Shown: one piece after another, positions 8,855 to 15,309 of the stretch
Numbering within the stretch: the first letter of the stretch is position 1
Layout of the letters: each line of letters begins with the position of its first letter
Source of the DNA: RGIG5612 sp964528825
GTDB taxonomy: Bacteria > Bacillota > Clostridia > Lachnospirales > Lachnospiraceae
Length of the DNA stretch: 26,150 nt
Assembly: GCA_964528825.1 (NCBI GenBank)
Contig: CAZGVB010000020.1
Location: 1 to 26,150, forward strand
Reading direction: 5' to 3'
Program-made: the position numbers and the translations under genes
The notes under the pieces: model-generated
Seen by the model: the letters and a program-made list of their open reading frames with translations, nothing else
Told to the model about the DNA's origin: nothing
Database searches by the model: none

Positions 8855-9715
8855 CTATTCGACAACTCTCGTAACCATCTCATGCGGCGGCACAAGAGGG
8901 GAATTGCAAAAGATCACTCTGGATACACGGAAGTCTTTATTATCCGCATATACCTTTGCAAGTGCGTCAATATCTTTGTCATTGTCATTTATGAGCTGCG
9001 CGAGCTTATCAAGACGGCTCCAGTCATCATCCGAATAGTCGGAAAGAGGCTTCTTCATCAAACCGAAGCGATCCCAGCTGATGATCTCATTTTTATTCAG
9101 AGCGCAAAGATCCTGAATGAGCATGGCTATGGCAACATTCATGCCATTATCCTCATCATTGAACAATTTTGACGGATCCATCTTGCCGTCTCGAACATCC
9201 GCATACATCAAAGATGCATAAATGAAGCCATCACCTCTGCCTGCGGGATCTAATGTCTTCCAGGCTCCGTCCTTTTTGTCATAGAATTCGACTATCTCAT
9301 ATGACATAAAGCAATCCTCGATCGCATATTCTTTGAAGAATTCTCCGGACGGAACGAATCCGACTCTCTTTCTTGCCGGATATCCGAGATATCTGAGCAT
9401 AGATACCGTAAGACTTGCAAAATGGCTTGGCGAGGCCATCATCTTGGCATCGTCCTCATGCATCATCAATATTGCCGGTGCCTTTTTGTTGATACTCCAT
9501 ATAGCCTCGAGCATCTCATCTACATAACGAATATTAGTCTCAAGCCATCTTTCATTCTGGATCGGATGCTTCCACCTATCCATAAAGTCAAGCATCATAC
9601 CGCGAACCAGCCCGACTACCTCATCTGCATTTTCAGGCAATGCTTCATATTCCTTTGAATACCCGCCGGGGTCCGTAAACTCGCTCTGTGAAGTATAAAA
9701 TTCCAGAACGTCCAT
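8855..9715 (-). CDS. Transglutaminase-like fold protein lacking the catalytic Cys and His
   Basis: 286 residues, first gene of the operon. The segment SPSHFASLTVSMLRYLGYPA followed by RKRVGF is the core of a transglutaminase-like (papain-fold) domain, where active members read GxCxDYAxLxxxLLRxxGIPARxVxGY. Here the cysteine position is Pro96, flanked by Ser95 and Ser97. The second motif (HxWxE... LDP) reads SYEIVEFYDKKDGAWKTLDP: the His position is Ser138/Tyr139, while Asp156 is kept. The fold therefore seems kept and catalysis lost, so a binding or chaperone-like role is more plausible than peptidase or cross-linking activity. The start is ATG 9715 with a perfect AGGAGGT 7-8 bases upstream. 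No signal peptide is seen. Confidence 0.7.
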   Translation of the reverse strand: MDVLEFYTSQSEFTDPGGYSKEYEALPENADEVVGLVRGMMLDFMDRWKHPIQNERWLETNIRYVDEMLEAIWSINKKAPAILMMHEDDAKMMASPSHFASLTVSMLRYLGYPARKRVGFVPSGEFFKEYAIEDCFMSYEIVEFYDKKDGAWKTLDPAGRGDGFIYASLMYADVRDGKMDPSKLFNDEDNGMNVAIAMLIQDLCALNKNEIISWDRFGLMKKPLSDYSDDDWSRLDKLAQLINDNDKDIDALAKVYADNKDFRVSRVIFCNSPLVPPHEMVTRVVE

Positions 9716-9810
9716 ATGAACAACCTCCTGTTTTTAATATATTTTGTCCCTTGTCATGCACCGAAATCCGGATAGTTTGGATGAAACAACCAAGACTTCG
9801 GGCTATTTTT

Positions 9811-9838
9811 ATTATAATTTATATAAATTATCTGTCAA
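9811..9838 (-). promoter_or_regulatory. Consensus sigma-70-type promoter of the transhydroxylase operon
   Basis: Read on the minus strand, TTGACA (9838-9833) is followed after 16 bases by TATAAT (9816-9811). Both hexamers match consensus exactly. Transcription should begin near 9804, giving a leader of about 90 bases before the ATG at 9715. The spacer is almost entirely the 18-bp palindrome listed as the putative operator. Confidence 0.8.
9814..9831. promoter_or_regulatory. 18-bp perfect palindrome in the operon promoter (putative operator)
   Basis: ATAATTTATATAAATTAT is a perfect palindrome. It fills the -35/-10 spacer of the minus-strand promoter and overlaps the -10 box by three bases. 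A dimeric repressor bound here would block the polymerase. The sequence is pure A/T, so chance palindromy in an AT-rich spacer cannot be excluded. Confidence 0.4.
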
Positions 9839-9920
9839 TGCTGGTATATAAATTAGTATTTTTTGTAACGGGAAAACAAAAAAATGACACCCGGCCCAAA
9901 AAAATAGTACAGCTTAGGGG

Positions 9921-9949
9921 TTGGTTTTTAAGTATAAATGGTGTAATAT
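9921..9949 (+). promoter_or_regulatory. Candidate promoter of the AraC-type regulator
   Basis: TTGGTT (9921-9926) and TAATAT (9944-9949) are separated by 17 bases, about 70 bases upstream of the regulator's ATG. Each hexamer matches consensus at four of six positions, so it is a weak candidate. Confidence 0.35.
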
Positions 9950-10021
9950 TTGGGTGACGGTGTATATTTTTGTGATATAAACTGCCGTCTGCAAATCAGC
10001 ACATGCCTTAAGGAGTATTAA

Positions 10022-11587
10022 ATGAGAACGGTTTTTATAGCAAATAAGGATGAAGAACGTATCAAAAGGCTGTCTTCCCTCGTAGAATGGTCAAAATTCG
10101 ACTATGAACTCATAGGACATGCAACTGACGGAGTAAATGCGATGAGTGAGATTCTCAGAGAAAAACCCGTGCTTGTTTTCATTTCAAATGACCTTCCCGG
10201 GATAAGCGGTATAAATGTAATAGAAAAAATACGCAGTCACGGCTTGATGTGCGAATTTGTCCTGCTTGAAGATACAGAGGATTTTAAGCTTGCTCAAAAA
10301 GCGATGAGGCTCGGTGTCAGAGAATATCTCCTAAATCCTGTCACATTAAAGGATGTCACACGTATCCTTACAGATGTACTCGAAAGATATCAGGCCAGCC
10401 ACAGCAAGGACACCGAAAGCTATCTTTTCCAGACGAGAAGACTCCTTCGCAATTCCTTTATGCGCAATTTTGTTTCCTCGGAGAATCGCCGTATCTCACC
10501 TATCTCTGAACTCAATGCTCAATATCACTTTTCATTTAATGATGGATTTTTCCAGGGAGTATTGATACAGCTGCGCAATCTGCCGAAGGAGGAGGAAGAG
10601 ACATTCCTGCCTGCGGTGACAGAAGAACTCAGGTTCAGATTTGATCCGATATGCTATGAAATGATCCCGTTTATACAGGGTGCGCTGCGTCTGACACTGC
10701 TGCTCAATTATGACGAGACAAGTCCTATGCCGAAAAGGCTCAATGAGATACATGATATCATAAAGGAATTTCTCTCTTCCAGAGGATGTCACGGAACGTC
10801 TTATTCTATCGGAATAGGATCTCAGAGTAGGGATGCAAATTCTCTTTTAAATACACTGCATTCCGCAGAGCGTGCCGCATATTGTGAAATATTGCAGGGC
10901 TCAAATAAGATCTTTTATATAGATCAGCAGGAATTTGACAATCTAAAGGTACAGGACGTTGTCACGGCAGATTTTCAAAACGAACTGCGTATGTCCGTGG
11001 AATCAATGGATATCGTAAAATATGAAAATATCATTCGAAGGGCGTTTGACAGACTTAACGCAACCACCGATCCTGAGATAATAGTCGAGATATGCAGAGC
11101 AGCGATAATAGAAATAGCCAAAGCAAGTGAGGATCCGGAGGCGCTCTCACGCGAACAGATTCGAAGGGTACTCTATGCCGCCATCAATGCCCCTTCTCTC
11201 TCTGCAATATTATCTAATCTGATGAAAAATGCTCGAACAAAGCTCGAGGCACTGCAAAAGGAACGTGAATTCTCAAAACCGATAAGAGAAGCTACCAAAT
11301 TCATAAAGGAAAATTTCAGAGAAAATCTGACTCTTGCCAATGTAGCGGATCATGTTCATCTGAATGCATCTTATCTGAGCATGCTCTTTAAAAAGGAAAC
11401 CGATAAGAATTATATGTCATTCCTTACAGACTGCCGTATCGAAGAGGCAAAGAAGCTCCTCAAGGACAGCAATATGAGCGTTGCCGAGATATGCTATGCT
11501 GTCGGATATACCGACAAGAAGCACTTCAGCAGATTGTTTATAAAGCATATAGGAATACGACCGACTGCATACAGATCGCTTCATTGA
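10022..11587 (+). CDS. YesN-type AraC-family regulator with degenerate (non-phosphorylatable) receiver domain
   Basis: 521 residues. Residues 1-120 align with a CheY-like receiver: IANKDEERIKRLSSL, then VFISNDLPGISG, then VREYLLNPV. The key residues are gone: the acidic pair is Asn8-Lys9, the phosphoacceptor position is Ser55, the Thr/Ser switch is Glu83, and the invariant Lys is Asn105. A central region of about 280 residues has no motif I recognise. Residues about 420-521 are a complete AraC double helix-turn-helix (LTLANVADHVHLNASYLSMLF; AEICYAVGYTDKKHFSRLF; GIRPTAYR). It should bind DNA but not receive a phosphate from a histidine kinase, and no kinase gene is present. The start is ATG 10022 with AAGGAG 6 bases upstream. 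Its divergent position makes it the likely regulator of the transhydroxylase operon. Confidence 0.85.
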   Translation: MRTVFIANKDEERIKRLSSLVEWSKFDYELIGHATDGVNAMSEILREKPVLVFISNDLPGISGINVIEKIRSHGLMCEFVLLEDTEDFKLAQKAMRLGVREYLLNPVTLKDVTRILTDVLERYQASHSKDTESYLFQTRRLLRNSFMRNFVSSENRRISPISELNAQYHFSFNDGFFQGVLIQLRNLPKEEEETFLPAVTEELRFRFDPICYEMIPFIQGALRLTLLLNYDETSPMPKRLNEIHDIIKEFLSSRGCHGTSYSIGIGSQSRDANSLLNTLHSAERAAYCEILQGSNKIFYIDQQEFDNLKVQDVVTADFQNELRMSVESMDIVKYENIIRRAFDRLNATTDPEIIVEICRAAIIEIAKASEDPEALSREQIRRVLYAAINAPSLSAILSNLMKNARTKLEALQKEREFSKPIREATKFIKENFRENLTLANVADHVHLNASYLSMLFKKETDKNYMSFLTDCRIEEAKKLLKDSNMSVAEICYAVGYTDKKHFSRLFIKHIGIRPTAYRSLH

Positions 11588-11606
11588 TCATACGCAAAGG
11601 ACATAT

Positions 11607-11999
11607 ATGAATTCACGAAATATCTTAAAAATCATATTAAGTACAACATTGATCATTGCCTCTGCAGTCGGATTCTTCATGATATATGTTATATCAAAAT
11701 ACAGACTGACTGCCGTTGACAATTCATTTAAGCTGATGATCGTTTCAGCTGTCCTTATGGCGCTATATTTTCTTATAGATCTTGTCTGTGCTATCGCATC
11801 TATCATTCAAAGGTCCGCACGAAAGATAGCCGGTATAAGGCCATTTGTGCAGATATCTGTTATCATCGCTTTTGTACAGATATTCATTGCAGCCATAAAT
11901 GGTATATTGCTGGATCATCTGATAACGATCGTAATATGCGGCATTATCATTCCGGAGGTTTATTTTTTATTCAGTAAAATGATCATAGCAAGAAGATAA
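11607..11999 (+). CDS. Small four-helix membrane protein of unknown function
   Basis: 130 residues with four hydrophobic segments at about 8-29, 43-68, 78-97 and 100-125, separated by short charged loops; basic residues near both ends. I recognise no family. It starts at ATG 11607 with AAAGGA 5 bases upstream, 19 bases after the stop of the AraC-type regulator, so the two are probably co-transcribed. It could sense or transport something for the regulator, but that is only inference from position. Confidence 0.65.
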   Translation: MNSRNILKIILSTTLIIASAVGFFMIYVISKYRLTAVDNSFKLMIVSAVLMALYFLIDLVCAIASIIQRSARKIAGIRPFVQISVIIAFVQIFIAAINGILLDHLITIVICGIIIPEVYFLFSKMIIARR

Positions 12000-12047
12000 T
12001 CTCATCAAAAAACTCTGCTTAAAAATGTTCTCATTATAAAAATGATC

Positions 12048-12083
12048 CTGCCTAAAGGCCACGGTCTAATAAGGCAGTATTTT
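12048..12083 (+). terminator. Putative terminator of the regulator/membrane protein operon
   Basis: CTGCCT (12048-12053) pairs with AGGCAG (12072-12077), with a small inner GGCC/GGTC stem, and is followed by TATTTT. It stands about 50 bases after the membrane-protein stop. The stem is short, so confidence is moderate. Confidence 0.4.
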
Positions 12084-12129
12084 AGGAATTATGGTGTGAT
12101 CCCGATATGGGGTTACTGATTATTCTAAC

Positions 12130-12165
12130 GCTTCAGAGCCACCTGTCTGAGGCTTCAGAGCCACC
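12130..12165. repeat. 14-bp direct repeat, two copies 22 bp apart
   Basis: GCTTCAGAGCCACC occurs at 12130-12143 and 12152-12165. Such short repeated blocks are sometimes left at ends of insertion sequences. No transposase remnant is visible here, so the origin is undecided. Confidence 0.5.
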
Positions 12166-12309
12166 CAAAACAAGCAATTAAATACCCAAAATGAGCGGCT
12201 TCAAAGAAATGTTCTCAAATAATTCACATATTCTCTTGTCAGAAAATATTTATCCCGTCACTTGTTTGAACTGGGAGAGCCGTTTTGTACCCCCTTTTTC
12301 AGAAAAATT

Positions 12310-12370
12310 TTAAAAACAAAAAAGACCACCTACTCGGGACACATTTTCTGTGCCACAAGTAAGTGGTCTT
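12310..12370 (-). terminator. Long hairpin with T-run on the minus strand
   Basis: AAGACCACCTACT (12322-12334) pairs with AGTAAGTGGTCTT (12358-12370), 12 of 13 positions, and an inner stem (GGACACA/TGTGCC) extends it. Read on the minus strand the hairpin is followed by TTTTTTGTTTTT, the form of an intrinsic terminator. No minus-strand gene lies immediately upstream, so it may stop antisense transcription into the regulator operon or be left over from a lost gene. Confidence 0.5.
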
Positions 12371-12403
12371 ATGAATTTATGGATTAGTTGTTCAGAAAAA
12401 ATT

Positions 12404-12464
12404 AACCTAAATAGGTTGACAAAGGGATAAATATGGCGTATATTATCCTTAACCTAATTTGGTT
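12404..12464 (+). promoter_or_regulatory. Promoter and two palindromic operators of the XRE repressor gene
   Basis: TTGACA (12416-12421) and TATATT (12439-12444) are 17 bases apart. AACCTAAATAGGTT (12404-12417) overlaps the -35 box. AACCTAATTTGGTT (12451-12464) lies just after the -10 box and touches the AAGGAGG ribosome binding site at 12465-12471. The two 14-bp sites share AACCTAA and GGTT half-sites, 47 bp apart. The second extends to CCTTAACC/GGTTAAGG arms. This is the classic layout for an autorepressor. Confidence 0.75.
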
Positions 12465-12478
12465 AAGGAGGAAATGCT

Positions 12479-12844
12479 ATGAGCACAACACTTGGAGCTT
12501 TTTTGAGGAAATTAAGGTTACAGCACGGTGAGAAACTCAAAGACATGGCAGAGAACTTAAATGTTTCATCAGCATTTTTATCAGCTGTTGAAAACGGTAA
12601 GAAAAAATTGCCTGACTCTTGGTATGACAAATTAGCGGACTTATATAATCTTTCAGCTAAACAACAAGAGGACTTGAAAACTGCTGTTATCGAATCCGGA
12701 GAAACTGTTGAATTAAAGATTAAAGATATTTCTTCAGGCAACCGTGAACTTGCAATATGCTTTGCCAGACATTTTGACAGTTTAGACGAAGAAACCAGTA
12801 AACAAATTTTCGCTATCTTAAAGCGGAAAGAAGAGGAGGAATAG
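12479..12844 (+). CDS. XRE-family transcriptional repressor
   Basis: 121 residues. Residues about 5-60 form a Cro/C1-type helix-turn-helix (LGAFLRKLRLQHGEKLKDMA, NLNVSSAFLSAVENGKKKLP). The rest is a helical dimerisation or effector region rich in charged residues. It starts at ATG 12479 with AAGGAGG 7 bases upstream and is followed at once by the ImmA-like gene. The pair resembles ImmR/ImmA of ICEBs1 and similar prophage switches, where the peptidase partner inactivates the repressor. Two palindromic operators around its own promoter argue for autoregulation. Which other genes it represses is not visible; the DUF4417 and toxin genes downstream are candidates. Confidence 0.85.
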   Translation: MSTTLGAFLRKLRLQHGEKLKDMAENLNVSSAFLSAVENGKKKLPDSWYDKLADLYNLSAKQQEDLKTAVIESGETVELKIKDISSGNRELAICFARHFDSLDEETSKQIFAILKRKEEEE

Positions 12845-12845
12845 T

Positions 12846-13385
12846 TTGACAGAGTATATTGTTGAGCCTAAATCCAGACAAAACCTCAGAGATTTAACCT
12901 TAATTTTAAGGAAGTTTTTAAATCTTGAAAATGAAAAGTATTTCCCTATTACAGAACTGTTGGATGTGCTTGCTGAAATATTTTATAATTTCAGTTATGA
13001 GATAGTCGAAGACAACGAATTACCCTTCGGTACTCATGCTGACACCAATACCCTTACCGGACATATCCGCATTAGAGAGAGCGTATATGAAGGGGCTTGT
13101 AATGGCAACGGCAGAGACAGAATGACTATCGCACATGAGCTTGGGCGCTATTTTACTATTTGCTTTTGTGGATTTAAGCTTGAAAGAAATTTTGCTAATA
13201 AAAAAGTCAAAACATATAGTGACCCGGAGTGGCAAGCAAAATGCTTTGCCGGAGAGCTTTTAGTTCCTGCACATTTAATGAAAGGCTGTTCAGTAGAAGA
13301 AATTGTAGAAGAATGCGGTGTCTCATACGATGCTGCTGAAATTCAATACAAAAAAATTAACGATGAAAGGAGTGATGCCTCTTGA
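12846..13385 (+). CDS. ImmA/IrrE-like metallopeptidase-family protein with altered zinc motif
   Basis: 179 residues. MTIAHELGRYFTI is the position of the ImmA/IrrE HExxH zinc motif, but the second His is Arg101 (H97-E98-L99-G100-R101). The later EWQAKCFAGELLVP block, which supplies the third ligand and the family signature, is kept. Family members cleave an XRE repressor or act as stress sensors. Loss of one zinc ligand suggests this copy is inactive as a peptidase, or works only as a binding partner. It starts at TTG 12846 with GAGGAGGA 5 bases upstream, one base after the repressor stop, so the two genes are translationally coupled. Confidence 0.75.
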   Translation: MTEYIVEPKSRQNLRDLTLILRKFLNLENEKYFPITELLDVLAEIFYNFSYEIVEDNELPFGTHADTNTLTGHIRIRESVYEGACNGNGRDRMTIAHELGRYFTICFCGFKLERNFANKKVKTYSDPEWQAKCFAGELLVPAHLMKGCSVEEIVEECGVSYDAAEIQYKKINDERSDAS

Positions 13386-13593
13386 ATGTTCTTAATTTTA
13401 AAAAGAAAAAATCTCTATAACTTGCTGGAACAAGCTATAGAGATTTCATCTCCGAATATTGCTATTCGTATCAAAGTAGAAATATTATAGCAGTTTTCGG
13501 AGATAAATTCAATAGAAAACGGTAAATTCATTTAAATTCTAAACAAGGGGATTCTATGCCGTTTTCTCAACAATCCCCGGAAAGCTATATAAT
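13386..13593. other. Intergenic region with two consecutive hairpins
   Basis: A 16-bp stem with one mismatch (13409-13424 with 13431-13446, loop CTGGAA) is followed by a second structure in which ATCTCCGAA (13448-13456) pairs with TTCGGAGAT (13496-13504) and TGCTAT (13460-13465) with ATAGCA (13487-13492). The first hairpin has a T-run (TTTTTTCTTTTT) only when read on the minus strand, so it is not a plus-strand intrinsic terminator. The region separates the XRE/ImmA pair from the DUF4417 gene. Confidence 0.55.
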
Positions 13594-14259
13594 ATGTCTA
13601 AAATTAACAATAACCGAAAAGGTTGCAAGGACGTCTTTCGTTCATTTCTTGTACGAAATGCAGACTATGACGGCAGTCTGGAAATGCCGTGCATCAAGCC
13701 TGTGGATGCTATCCCGAATAAACTAACTGTATTTTCAAAATCACTCCGAAGCAAAGATTTCAATAGTTTTGTACACTTCTTTGAGGACGATGTAGAGTTT
13801 GAACGGATTTGGAACGCACCTAACAGATATCTGCCGATTTTAAGAAAATTTGACGGAGTCATTACTCCTGATTTCAGTCTATATCGTGATATGCCGCTTG
13901 TTATGCAAGAGTGGAATACATACAGAAGCCGAGCTATTGGTCACTGGTTACAGGAAAATGGTATTACCGTTATTCCAAATATCAGATTTCCCGATGAACG
14001 TTCATATTCTTTTTGTTGCGACGGTGTTGCCAAAGGCGGAACCATTGCAGTTGGGTCTCACGGATGCATAAAAATAAAAGTAGAGAGATACTATTTTGAA
14101 AAAGGTCTATATGAAACTGTACATAAGCTTGAGCCAAAACGAATAATCGTCTATGGATCAACTCCTGATTACATATTCGATGACTACATAAAATCCGGCA
14201 TAGAAATCTGTCAGTACGACAGTGATTGTTCAAACTGCCAAAAGGCGGTGAGTGCTTAA
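13594..14259 (+). CDS. DUF4417 family protein
   Basis: 221 residues. The order GCKDVFRSFLVRNADYDGSL ... FDGVITPDFSLYRDMPLVMQ ... IPNIRFPDERSYSF ... GCIKIKVERYYFEKGL ... PKRIIVYGSTPDYIF is the DUF4417 pattern. Such proteins are common on phages and integrative elements of Firmicutes; their function is unknown. A Cys-x2-Cys (CSNC) and acidic patch mark the C-terminus. The start at ATG 13594 has no good ribosome binding site. A different frame opens at ATG 13556 with AAGGGG upstream and overlaps it, so initiation may depend on that upstream frame or the N-terminus may be altered. Its stop overlaps the ATG of the next gene (TAATG), implying coupled expression with the toxin-like gene. Confidence 0.75.
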   Translation: MSKINNNRKGCKDVFRSFLVRNADYDGSLEMPCIKPVDAIPNKLTVFSKSLRSKDFNSFVHFFEDDVEFERIWNAPNRYLPILRKFDGVITPDFSLYRDMPLVMQEWNTYRSRAIGHWLQENGITVIPNIRFPDERSYSFCCDGVAKGGTIAVGSHGCIKIKVERYYFEKGLYETVHKLEPKRIIVYGSTPDYIFDDYIKSGIEICQYDSDCSNCQKAVSA

Positions 14260-14765
14260 TGGGTACAGGTTATCATGGTGGTTTTGGCAATACCAATGGC
14301 GCGGTTCAAAGAGAAATAAACATTCAAAAAGAAATAAGCAATGAAGTGCCCCAAACATCAGATGTCAAAAAAGAGCTTATTAACGAACTAATACATAATA
14401 ATGTTAAAATTTCTGTAGATGATGTGGTTTTCATCACAAGAGACAAAACTAATCAAATAGTATGGTTAGAAAAAGGCAACTCAACTGCTGGTCTTGAACA
14501 TATTATAAATGGAAATGGGCAAAAGCCGGGACATGCAAAAGATTTTGAAAGAGCGTTTGGCATTTCGAAAGAACAAATTCCTGATTACTTAAACAAAGTG
14601 ATTTCTCATGGAACAATTATAGAAAATAAATTGGTTCAAAAAGGGAATAGGAACGGTTTTGAAAGAATCTACTATTATGAAGGAAAGCATTATGTTGTAA
14701 CCGGCATTGGTACTAATGGATTCATTGTGTCAGCTTATCCGAAAAAAACGAAGGGAGATAAATAA
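14259..14765 (+). CDS. Probable small RNase toxin (BECR-like fold)
   Basis: 168 residues from ATG 14259; the frame stays open upstream, but the ATG has AAGGCGG before it and overlaps the DUF4417 stop. The N-terminus MGTGYHGGFGNTNGA is glycine-rich, of a kind I know from stand-alone toxin-like proteins in Firmicutes. The C-terminal half runs VWLEKGNSTAGLEHIINGNG ... GHAKDF ... GISKEQIPDYLNKVISHG ... RIYYYEGKHYVVTGIGTNG and ends FIVSAYP. His81, His92, Arg137 and Ser158/Tyr160 could make the active site of a barnase/EndoU/colicin E5-D/RelE-type (BECR) nuclease, as in polymorphic-toxin domains. The next gene is small and very acidic, as expected for an immunity protein. There is no secretion signal. 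The nuclease activity is inference. Confidence 0.55.
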   Translation: MGTGYHGGFGNTNGAVQREINIQKEISNEVPQTSDVKKELINELIHNNVKISVDDVVFITRDKTNQIVWLEKGNSTAGLEHIINGNGQKPGHAKDFERAFGISKEQIPDYLNKVISHGTIIENKLVQKGNRNGFERIYYYEGKHYVVTGIGTNGFIVSAYPKKTKGDK

Positions 14766-14768
14766 TAG

Positions 14769-15092
14769 ATGTTCACTGTAAAAATAATGAATGAATTTAT
14801 TCACAGTCCTATATGGGTTTATGACGACGATGATGATATCATTGACGAACCAACTATTATTGCTAATGATACAAAATTGCAAGATTTATGTAGTCAAGCT
14901 GAAAATATGTTTTCGTCATATTATGAATTCGATTCCCATGACGAGCCTTGCTGGTTTAATCATGAGAAAGAGAAAGTCGAAAAAAATATAATGCTTGAGC
15001 TTATTACCCATATCAAAGAACGCTTAAATGAAATTAACGATGGTAGTTATACAGTAGAAGATTTAGAGACAGAAAGACTCGAAAATCTTTAA
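14769..15092 (+). CDS. Probable immunity protein, highly acidic
   Basis: 107 residues with roughly 27 Asp/Glu against about 8 Lys/Arg, including a run of five Asp near residue 19. The middle reads SSYYEFDSHDEPCWFNHEKE and the end LNEINDGSYTVEDLE; I recognise this as a recurring small protein type downstream of GTGYHGGFG-type toxin-like genes, but it has no named function that I know. Strong negative charge suits binding to a basic RNase toxin. The gene starts 4 bases after the toxin-like stop, with AGGGAG 11 bases upstream, and is followed by a terminator, which closes a toxin-immunity cassette. Confidence 0.6.
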   Translation: MFTVKIMNEFIHSPIWVYDDDDDIIDEPTIIANDTKLQDLCSQAENMFSSYYEFDSHDEPCWFNHEKEKVEKNIMLELITHIKERLNEINDGSYTVEDLETERLENL

Positions 15093-15112
15093 TTATCAAC
15101 CGAACATTAAAG

Positions 15113-15170
15113 AACCGCCCAAGTCGCTCCGAACTGTTATGTTTCGGGATAAATTTGGGCGGTTTTGTTT
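15113..15170 (+). terminator. Rho-independent terminator of the toxin-immunity cassette
   Basis: AACCGCCCAA (15113-15122) pairs perfectly with TTGGGCGGTT (15155-15164), with an inner CCGAAC/GTTTCGG stem, followed by TTGTTT (15165-15170). It stands 20 bases after the immunity-gene stop. Confidence 0.85.
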
Positions 15171-15309
15171 GATTTAAGAGACTTATGTATCTGCCTTCAA
15201 CAACTTTATCATCTAAGCAGTTTAAAACGGTTTATGGCTTACAGAATTACCATTGCCAATTTATACAATGGAGACGGATTAAGTTTTCTTTTCATCTCTG
15301 TAAATTATT

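Larger units (their letters stand above)
9716..10021. promoter_or_regulatory. Divergent promoter region between operon 1 and the AraC-type regulator
   Basis: This 306-base AT-rich region has no credible gene. It contains the strong minus-strand promoter (9811-9838), a weaker plus-strand promoter candidate (9921-9949), an 18-bp palindrome (9814-9831), and ribosome binding sites at both ends: AGGAGGT for the minus-strand gene and AAGGAG at 10010-10015 for the regulator. The layout suggests that the regulator controls the divergent operon from here. Confidence 0.65.
12000..12478. other. Non-coding stretch at the left border of the accessory island
   Basis: 479 bases without a supported gene. 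From left to right it holds a weak terminator-like hairpin for the regulator operon (12048-12083), one arm of a 12-bp inverted repeat matched near the far side of the island (12069-12080), a 14-bp direct repeat (12130-12165), a long hairpin whose T-run lies on the minus strand (12310-12370), and the promoter with two operators for the XRE gene. Base composition becomes AT-richer from here. Confidence 0.6.

Noticed and set aside
12846..13385. Annotation as active ImmA metallopeptidase
   Set aside because: The zinc motif reads HELGR and lacks the second His.
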